Part shown: piece after piece, positions 58,431-64,000 of the stretch
Numbering within the stretch: position 1 is the first letter of the stretch
Layout of the letters: each line of letters begins with the position of its first letter
NCBI RefSeq assembly: GCF_000764305.2
Contig: NW_025944354.1
Span: forward strand, 124,001-188,000
DNA: 64,000 nucleotides
Reading direction: 5' to 3'
DNA from: Hyalella azteca
Taxonomy: Eukaryota; Arthropoda; Malacostraca; Amphipoda; Hyalellidae
Notes under the pieces: generated by a model
What the model saw: only the letters and a program-made list of their open reading frames with translations
What the model was told of the DNA's origin: nothing
The model's database searches: none
Program-made: the position numbers and the translations under genes

Positions 58431-61400
58431 TATAATTCTCGAAGATCTTAAAAATATAAAGCATCGAGGCTCTCGTGTAAGACGTACTCCATGACCCCTG
58501 GACACTACAGTGCCGCGTCTCTTCCTCTTGGCGACAAAACATTTCCTTATATTTATTTGTGCGAAATTCCAGTTGCTATTAAAGGATTCTCCGTATACAA
58601 ACAAGGCACGGCAGTTTCAGCGCAACGAGTGTTCTTAAATTACTTCTCTTTCGACTGCAAAGTTTTGATACTTCTAATATTTTAATAATGAATGAATTTT
58701 CTCATATCTTAATATTGAATTCCACTAGCTGCTGAATTTTAAAGATAACCTTCCACAGTTCGAATGATGTGGCTCTTTGACTTAGCCTTTCCCTCGAGCT
58801 ATTTGATCCTTTCTTCTTGCCAAGCTCAATACATCGCAGCGTTTTAAAAAATTCTACAGAATTTTAGAGAAAATCGTAAATTAGGAAGATACTATTCATA
58901 ATTTTTTGTATAAATAGCGAGAAGTGATAATATTAAGGAATAGCATCTTATTTCTTAGCAAAAAAATATAATTTCTTTATTTTTATTTATTTTGCAACGG
59001 CTAACATAGACGCTAATTTTATCCCAAATAGAAACGGCATTAGTCTCAAGTGTTTGTATATATCAGCGAGAGTGGAGCTTGATGTTTTATTCATTGTTGC
59101 TTCTCACTTTTGCATGAAACTTACCTCAAAAAACTGTCATTGCAACAATTGAAAATTTTTCTGCAGTCTAAGAATATTTGTCGCAAGAGTTTCTGATGTT
59201 GGCTAAATTTCTTCAGCATTTTCGTCGTTTTTACAATCGAAATGGTTTCACTTTTGTCTATTTTATAGTGTTACAAAGCTATGCTTCAGAAGTGCTACAT
59301 TATTCATAGGGTTAAGGTTTTTCCAGGAGTACATTTCATGTTGGATCGCTGATCTCTGTACCGGTGAACTGTTCTGTTTTCATCGTCGTCTGGTCGCTCA
59401 GTATTGCAATTTACATTGACCCCCCATACCACCTGCTTAACAGTACGGTTGAGATAAGATGAACATTATTGTATAATAAAGTGATGTGCCTCTTGTTTGG
59501 CTAAATGTCAAGAGGGATCGCGTGCAGAGAAATTCTTCCTACCGTATATTGGCGTATATATAGAATCTTCAAAAAATTTGGTTTTACAGTCACGACGTTT
59601 CCGGAATTTTTAACTTTGGTTGCAGAATAGGCACGTAGATATAGAAGTATAAACCGAAAAGTTATCTAAATTATGTAATGACAGATTTTCAACCTATTGA
59701 TGATTCTTTTAAAGTTGTTGATCTTACAATAAGAATTTCTAGTGCCGTGTTTTTCAGAAGTGTGACAAAATTTCATTTCTAGAGCTGATAACCGCATTTA
59801 ATTTTCACGGTGTTCGTGCAGTCAATACTGGACATCGCTATCCTTAAAATCACACAGATCTGATCAAATTGGAAAATGTGTAGCATCAATATTCCTAGAT
59901 AATGCTTTGTTTGACCACTCACGCGCTCAGTTATGTCTAAATCATTCAATTTTTTAGGGTATTTCTATGAATCAAGTCATCTTTCATTTAAAGTGAACAT
60001 AATTCATTTGTTTTATCTCGTAACCTCGTGTGGCAGAAAAATATATTAAAGTTATTACAAAAATTAACTATCATTTATTATTCAAAATGAGAAACTGATA
60101 AATTAGTTTGTTTTGACTGTCTTAGAATTCGAATTTACAATTAATTTTTTCGTTTATCATAAAATTTCACGGTGTTATTATGAGCTTAAGTCACTTTGCT
60201 ATGGTTAATGCTAATCTTAGACAAGAAACACAATCACATGGCTAATCTTCCACGATACTGTGCCTCAGATATTCTCCCCGTGTAAAATCTATTCAATCTG
60301 AAGTTTCTCTAATTTTTCCTCAATGTCTGTCACGTCGATTTTTCTGGATATATTTTCATCACGCAAATTAACATTTATCGAATGTTTTTTGTTACTCTTC
60401 TGCTACTTGCACTTGATTTTCGCAGTTATGAAATCACTTTTAAAAACTTTGGCATCTCTGAAAAGATATAAATAAATTTCCATTTAAGAAAACTTTAAGA
60501 TTTTTCTCATAATGAGACCGAAATCTCTGTCATGCGTAATATACCTTCACTGCCACTTTTTCTGGCCTTGACAAATCTCATGAAATCTACAATGCATTTT
60601 ATTTTCAGTCAAGTACTAAACTAAAGTAATTTTAGACCGCATTCTATTTGGTTAACATGTTCATTTTTTTAAATTGATTTTTATGTATAGTTCATAAATA
60701 AAACATTCAAATTCAAGTCAATTTTTTACGTTATTAAAAGTGGACACTAAAAATTTACTTTGCACTATGCGATTGATAAAATTTTAACCCCAATGACACG
60801 CTTTCAATTTCAATAAACTAATTATTATGAAATGTTAATTGTCAGCTGGTATTTACCAGCCTATGTTCTCGAGATTTTTACTGTTTGTGAATGTATTACG
60901 TCCTATATGGCTTAATACTCTCTCTTGGATTATTGCACGGAATTTTGTGTCAGTGAACTAAGTTTCTAGCTGTAAAAGACGTTGATTTCTTACGGATCAT
61001 TGCTAAGATGTACATGTACATTTAAACGCGTACTTGTGTAGCTATGAATATATGTAATAGTAAGAATATTACAGAGTTTTATTATTTTCCTTCTGACGAG
61101 CATTCTTCCAGGGCAGGATGCGCAATATACAATCGCTAGTCCTATAATTAAAAAAAGTAATCTCTGGGACACAGTTTTTAATGCGCAACTTAAATGACTC
61201 CTAACTCTAGAAAATAGAGGACTACTCTTTACGGTTGGTAGAATTTAAGTGAGCAAGGTGATTTATATATCTTATATTTGAAACTTATGCCAGGAGTAAT
61301 AAGTTTTTTTGTTTGAATGAATATTGAGATCTATCCGTCTAGTAGTTGAAATTTATTTTTAAAATTGTCGACTGCTTCATTGAAGGAACTTGATTTCTGG

Positions 61401-61639
61401 AAAATTTTGTTCCTAAAAGTTAGGTGAGTATAGGCGGGGCATATACATACATACCCTGTAATAAATAAGGGACAGCAGCATCAGCACCGTGACCGGTCAA
61501 TTAATATAATTTATTGGGGATGACGGAATTCGCTCTAAATTTTCTCATTATTCTCATTATTCTTTTTCGTAAAATTGTTTCATGAGCAATGTTTAATTTT
61601 CATAACAATATTGCTTGCACCGTTGTTAGTATACAATAG
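58431..61639. other. No gene seen
   Basis: AT-rich intergenic sequence with only short open frames. Confidence 0.55.
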
Positions 61640-61880
61640 ACGAGGTAGTAGCTTAGTGGCAGGCAGGTTAGTAGAAATTGCCTAGTGACAGGTAGAATAG
61701 TAAAAACTTGCGTATGGCAAACAGGATAGTAAGAATGTTCGTTTACAGACAGGATGTAGAGAATTTACCTATTGCAAACAATATATTGCAAGCTTGTCCA
61801 AGTCAGACAAGATGGTTATAACTTGCCTATGGCAGACAACATAATAATAATTATCCTTGTGCAGACATTGCTATAAAAAT
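61640..61880. repeat. Degenerate repeat of about 37-bp units
   Basis: Variants of TTGCCTATGGCAGACAGGAT followed by AGTAAGAA recur about six times with high divergence. Confidence 0.65.
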
Positions 61881-62224
61881 CTGCCCCAAAGAAAACATTT
61901 TTTTGGCATATACTCCATTATTAGTAGGCCTCGAAATTACTAAAATTATGATTCGTCTCACTCGATAATCTTGACAGAGTTACCGCGCAATATTGAAATA
62001 ATATCAATACAAAAATGCTATCGTATCACCAAGAGGTTTAGCCTCAAATTTATCTTTCATTAATGCTTGTAAAGTTGTAATTTGTTTCTTGAGAAGCCAT
62101 ATGGCTCTAACAAGTCCACGTCATTAAGTAGCTGGGGTGGTCGAAGCTACCCCGATCGACGTACTCAGTGACCTCTGAGTTCCTTTGTATCCTTAATACG
62201 TTTTTCAGACGTAGCAGTCCCAGG

Positions 62225-62520
62225 CTACGATGGATCGCCGCCTCTGACTTTCGCGCATCCATTTCGCATTTGGGCCACCTGATGCACGATGCTGTTGCTT
62301 GCTTCTCGCCACAGGTAGTAGTGCAGGGGTGGACGGTCGGGTATTGTGCCCAGGAACACGTCCAGTCGTCCCTTGAAAGTCTCCAGGGTGAACTCCCCCT
62401 CTCTTAGATCCTTTGGTAGGACGTTGAACAGCCTTGGCCCCTGCCACGGAAAGTGATCCTTCCCGCAAGAATTTAAATCTGATCGCAGATCTGTTAGATA
62501 CTCTGCTGCTGCTGCACTGT
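62225..62520 (-). pseudogene. 3' end of a LINE ORF2, minus strand, truncated
   Basis: Read on the minus strand, an open segment carries GKDHFPWQGPRLFNVLPKDL, then TLETFKGRLDVFLGTIPDRP, then REASNSIVHQ, and stops at TAG (62227-62225). The chain of G-LFN-LP, TFK-RLD-FL-x2-IPD-P and SNS(I/L)-x2-Q is the usual C-terminal signature of CR1/L2-type LINE ORF2 proteins. The frame stays open upstream to about 62520 through an alanine run, then the similarity is lost. No reverse transcriptase domain is present. It is a different lineage from the fragment at 17103. Confidence 0.8.
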
Positions 62521-63576
62521 AGTATGCACTGCTGCTCTGACGTATGCAACTCTATGACTGAGAGTGGAAAGCGATATTTGGAGAGTGCATGGAGAATGGG
62601 GGAGATGGGGAGGTTGGTAAGAATAAAGGCCGGAATAGTGTAAGGAAAAAAACAATAATAAAATAAGAATAATTATCAATAGTAATTTGATAGAACACAA
62701 ATACTTATTCAGGGCATATGAGGTCCCATATCTAATACGAACATAACTAATCTGGATGTAAATTCAACAGTACAAAAAACGGGACATAGCAATAATAAGC
62801 CAAAAATAAATTCCCCATTGAATTACATACTATTCCCATTGTTTTTTCATATCACCCTTAACACGAACTTTCACACCCCTATAGCCTCTGCTTTAATGTC
62901 ACTTCTACCTAGTCTGATCTCCCTTTTCTCTCCTGTACTATTGAAACGAACATGTGATGCACGGCTGATGGCCATTGTAAATGCCCGACTTCAGAATGTT
63001 CTTTTTCAGAGTTATCACGTCCCAAATACAAATACAAATCCTACAATCAAATAACATGAGCAACTGCAAGGGTAACTAAATCTGAAACAGCGGAATGTGA
63101 AGACTTGAAAATCTATAAACTGAATTAAAGATAACTCGAAATGACAATATGATCCCAACCTTTACAAAACAAATCCGTCAATCAACCAGTAAAACGCGTA
63201 GGAGTAAGACGCCTGGACAAGTGTCGGACAACACCCGTATGGCATTGTTATGTTTCATCAAGTGCGGATGATGACATATGCGGATCCGGCATTGAATTTT
63301 AATTTCATTTTCATTACCTTCCATAAGGCTTAAATTCTGATTGATTTTTCAATGAAAAATGTTTCGATAATTCTAACGAAGACAATCAACATTATCAAAC
63401 TTCGAAAATTGGAATTTTTGCATCAAGAAATAACGAAATGTATAGGTATATGACTCTTCATCGTGACCATTGGTTGTCATGGAAACGGACACCAAACAAA
63501 TTTCAAATAGACGCTATCATGAGGCCGAGGAGAACACAGTTTAAGGCTGAATTAAGGAGTATTATTTTGTTTTCAG
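62521..63576. other. No gene seen; likely holds 5' UTR or promoter of the next gene
   Basis: No coding segment recognised. Because the next exon starts at an acceptor, an untranslated first exon may lie here, but its position cannot be set. Confidence 0.4.
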
Positions 63577-63698
63577 TATGATATCATATCAAAGTTCTGA
63601 TGACAACGAAGTTAAAAAAGTAGCTAATTTTTCCGACTGGCCTCTAGCTGCTTTCATATGCCTAGGGATAGCCCTTTATCTCATTCTGCTCGTGATAG
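63577..63698 (+). CDS. First coding exon of an unidentified membrane protein
   Basis: A strong acceptor (ATTTTGTTTTCAG) ends at 63576 and a GTGAGT donor begins at 63699. The ATG at 63578 opens a frame MISYQSSDDNEVKKVANFSD followed by WPLAAFICLGIALYLILLVI and a split codon (phase 1). The N-terminal 20 residues are hydrophilic and the next 20 form one clear membrane segment. The other two frames hit stops. NFS is a possible glycosylation site only if this end is extracellular. I do not recognise the family. The exon may be preceded by an untranslated exon. Confidence 0.75.
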
Positions 63699-63956
63699 GT
63701 GAGTACAGCGAAGGTTCTAATCGAATTATTATATGTTTCTCCAGATACTGATTCAGCTTATAAGGAAAATGTAATACTGGAAAGTCAAGAAAAAACATTC
63801 ATTAATCATAAAACTCGACTTATGAACATATTTTAAAGTGCTACAATGAGTGTAGCGCGGTTCTTCTATTGTATACATTAGAATTTAAACGAAATCTTCG
63901 GCTACAATTTTTGTAATGTTTCTTATTTATTTGAAACTATAATTATTTATTCACAG

Positions 63957-64000
63957 CCAAGACAAAAGCTGATTTGATCGATACATTAGTTATTTCATTA
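63957..64000 (+). CDS. Second coding exon of the membrane protein gene (runs off window)
   Basis: The acceptor TTATTTATTCACAG precedes 63957. Joined to the previous exon the split codon becomes Ala and the frame continues KTKADLIDTLVISL to the window edge. Matching phase across the 258-bp intron supports both exons. A charged segment after the membrane helix suggests a cytoplasmic or loop region. Confidence 0.7.

Overview
This is a eukaryotic window, almost certainly from an arthropod and probably an insect. It is AT-rich and gene-poor. It holds spliceosomal genes with GC-richer exons, TTAGG-type short repeats, several families of short inverted-repeat DNA transposons, decayed non-LTR retroelement tails and many minisatellites. 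Only two protein-coding loci can be supported, both on the + strand and both incomplete at a window or exon edge. The species cannot be named from the sequence alone.

From 1 to about 46.8 kb I see no convincing coding exon. This part holds miniature inverted-repeat elements (family A at 1497 and 16103; family B at 2413, 6725, 31292, 31586 and 42373; a mariner-like foldback at 4336), the 3' tail of a LINE with an ATTCT microsatellite tail (17103-17407), and tandem arrays with periods of 45 bp (10456), 18 bp (15625), about 155 bp (18840), about 35 bp and degenerate (22830), 40 bp (36771), 18 bp (37467), 24 bp (38338) and 74-81 bp (45870). Many of the longer open frames here are by-products of arrays whose period is a multiple of three. 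Some of this region may be the first intron of the gene below, because its signal-peptide exon was not found.

From 46877 to 57490 lies a gene for a cell-surface adhesion protein of the klingon/wrapper/lachesin-like group: an acidic N-terminal linker, three immunoglobulin domains, one fibronectin type III domain and a C-terminal hydrophobic tail that looks like a GPI-anchor signal. Six exons were joined with consistent splice phases and give 455 residues, lacking only the signal-peptide exon. The gene is odd in its architecture. Two of its exon/intron junctions have been tandemly copied into the following intron, so that each true 5' splice site is followed by a ladder of near-identical decoy donors. 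Its last intron carries family B elements and a 203-bp inverted-repeat element ending 44 bp before the terminal exon. Downstream, a strong acceptor at 58025 suggests either a 3'-UTR intron or an alternative terminal exon without the GPI signal.

From 58.4 to 63.5 kb there is no recognisable gene apart from a minus-strand LINE tail (62225-62520) and a degenerate repeat. At 63577-64000 a second gene begins: a start-codon exon encoding a short hydrophilic head and one membrane segment, followed by an in-phase second exon that runs off the window.
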